Below are positions 6,228 to 6,732 of a stretch of DNA of 6,732 nt, one piece after another (the first letter of the stretch is position 1; the number at the start of each line of letters is the position of its first letter). The notes under the pieces are model-generated. The model did not search any database, was not told the origin of the DNA, and saw nothing but the letters and a program-made list of their open reading frames with translations. The stretch comes from an uncultured Halomicronema sp. (GTDB lineage Bacteria > Cyanobacteriota > Cyanobacteriia > Phormidesmidales > Phormidesmidaceae). The stretch lies in NCBI GenBank assembly GCA_937897665.1, contig CALCPB010000750.1:1-6732 (forward strand), given 5' to 3'. A program made the translations under genes and the position numbers.

Positions 6228-6266
6228 AAAAAAGCCGCCGAGGCAATGAACCTCAGGCGACTTTTT
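6228..6266 (-). terminator. Intrinsic terminator of petD (possibly bidirectional)
   Basis: Read on the minus strand, a GC-rich stem AAAAAGTCGCCTGAGG / CCTCGGCGGCTTTTT closes a 7-nt loop and ends in a run of six T. It starts 18 bp after the petD stop. The stem has one mismatch and one bulged base. The matching A and T runs on both sides mean it could also stop plus-strand transcription. Confidence 0.9.
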
Positions 6267-6284
6267 ATACTAACCGAGACCGTC

Positions 6285-6732
6285 TTAAAAGAGGCCGAGG
6301 GTCAAAGATGTATCAATAGGTAGCGTTGCGCCGATGCCCAGCCACAGAGTGACCAAAGTACCGAACATAAAAACGGTTGTTGCCACGGGGCGACGGAAAG
6401 GATTCTGAAACTTGTTCACGTTCTCTAAGAAAGGAACCAGCATCAGCCCCAAAGGAATTGCGGTCATGCCCGCGATACCCAACAGCTTGTTAGGCACGAT
6501 GCGCAAGATTTGGAAAGTCGGGTACAAATACCATTCAGGCAGAATTTCCAATGGAGTTGCAAAAGGATTGGCCGGTTCGCCAACCATCGCTGGGGCGAGC
6601 ACAGCGAGCGCATCACTGCAGGCGATGCTGCCCAAAATTACGACAGGAAAGATGTAGAGCAGGTCGTTTGGCCAAGCCGGTTCACCATAATAGTTGTGCC
6701 CCATGCCCTGCTTCAGCATTTCTCTCAGCTTC
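6285..6732 (-). CDS. petD: Cytochrome b6f complex subunit IV (PetD), 5' truncated
   Basis: PetD is the 17-kDa subunit IV of the thylakoid cytochrome b6f complex. With cytochrome b6 it forms the quinol-oxidation site that passes electrons from plastoquinol towards plastocyanin or cytochrome c6. The frame is open to the window end and reads [20 protein letters not shown], matching the family from about residue 13. The Met at 6717-6719 is thus internal, and about 12 residues plus the real start are missing. Three membrane helices are visible: about 21-45, 75-100 and 111-132, counted from that Met. The Qo-site PEWY motif is at 61-64 (about 77-80 in the full protein) and [13 protein letters not shown] at 102-114. 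The C-terminus LTLGLF is intact. Two positions look unusual to me: [11 protein letters not shown], where I remember the family having hydrophobic residues and then VLDPA. petB would be expected just upstream, outside the window. Confidence 0.97.
   Translation of the reverse strand, partial: KLREMLKQGMGHNYYGEPAWPNDLLYIFPVVILGSIACSDALAVLAPAMVGEPANPFATPLEILPEWYLYPTFQILRIVPNKLLGIAGMTAIPLGLMLVPFLENVNKFQNPFRRPVATTVFMFGTLVTLWLGIGATLPIDTSLTLGLF

Noticed and set aside
6717..6719. ATG as the start of petD
   Set aside because: The in-frame upstream codons KLRE match the conserved PetD N-terminus, so this Met is internal and the gene continues beyond the window.
1..6732. Mobile element, CRISPR array, toxin-antitoxin or defence system
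   Set aside because: No transposase, terminal repeats, spaced direct repeats, small paired toxin/antitoxin genes or defence domains were seen on either strand.

Overview
The window looks like a piece of a cyanobacterial chromosome. The strongest evidence is a 5'-truncated petD (cytochrome b6f subunit IV) that keeps the cyanobacterial/plastid signature segments. A cyanobacterial-type glycogen synthase, a DUF3386-family protein (a family I know mainly from cyanobacteria), and four GCGATCGC (HIP1) octamers support this. The genus cannot be fixed from the sequence. All identifications rest on reading motifs and remembered family sequences; no search was run.

Layout. Bases 1-550 (+) hold the C-terminal half of a glycosyltransferase-like protein whose start lies outside the window. 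It converges on glgA (639-2114, -), with an 88-bp gap. glgA is divergent from a DUF3386 gene (2332-2979, +) across a 217-bp shared upstream region. The DUF3386 gene converges on a two-gene minus-strand unit: a GDP-mannose 4,6-dehydratase-like SDR protein (4331-5314) followed 34 bp later by a GT4-type glycosyltransferase (3169-4296). The 189-bp convergent gap contains a long hairpin at 3055-3082. Upstream of the dehydratase, about 390 bp (5339-5730) hold no gene I can support. Then comes a small RsbW-like GHKL ATPase/anti-sigma-type protein (5731-6153, -), and finally petD (6285 to the window end, -) with a clear intrinsic terminator at 6228-6266.

How the genes fit together. Four of the seven genes act on sugars: glycogen elongation, a nucleotide-sugar dehydratase with its likely partner glycosyltransferase, and the partial glycosyltransferase-like protein. 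The dehydratase/GT4 pair looks like a small module that makes a 6-deoxy sugar nucleotide and transfers a sugar to a surface glycan, but no reductase/epimerase is present to finish the sugar. petD belongs to photosynthetic electron transport (petB would be expected just outside the window) and is insulated by its terminator. The RsbW-like protein is a probable regulator with no visible partner.

I see no mobile element, CRISPR array, tRNA or rRNA, and no convincing undescribed multi-gene system. The points most worth checking are the inverted repeat that covers the ribosome-binding site of the RsbW-like gene, the altered cofactor loop of the dehydratase, the strand-biased hairpin after the DUF3386 gene, and the relationship of the first gene to the N-terminal half of plant L-arabinokinase.
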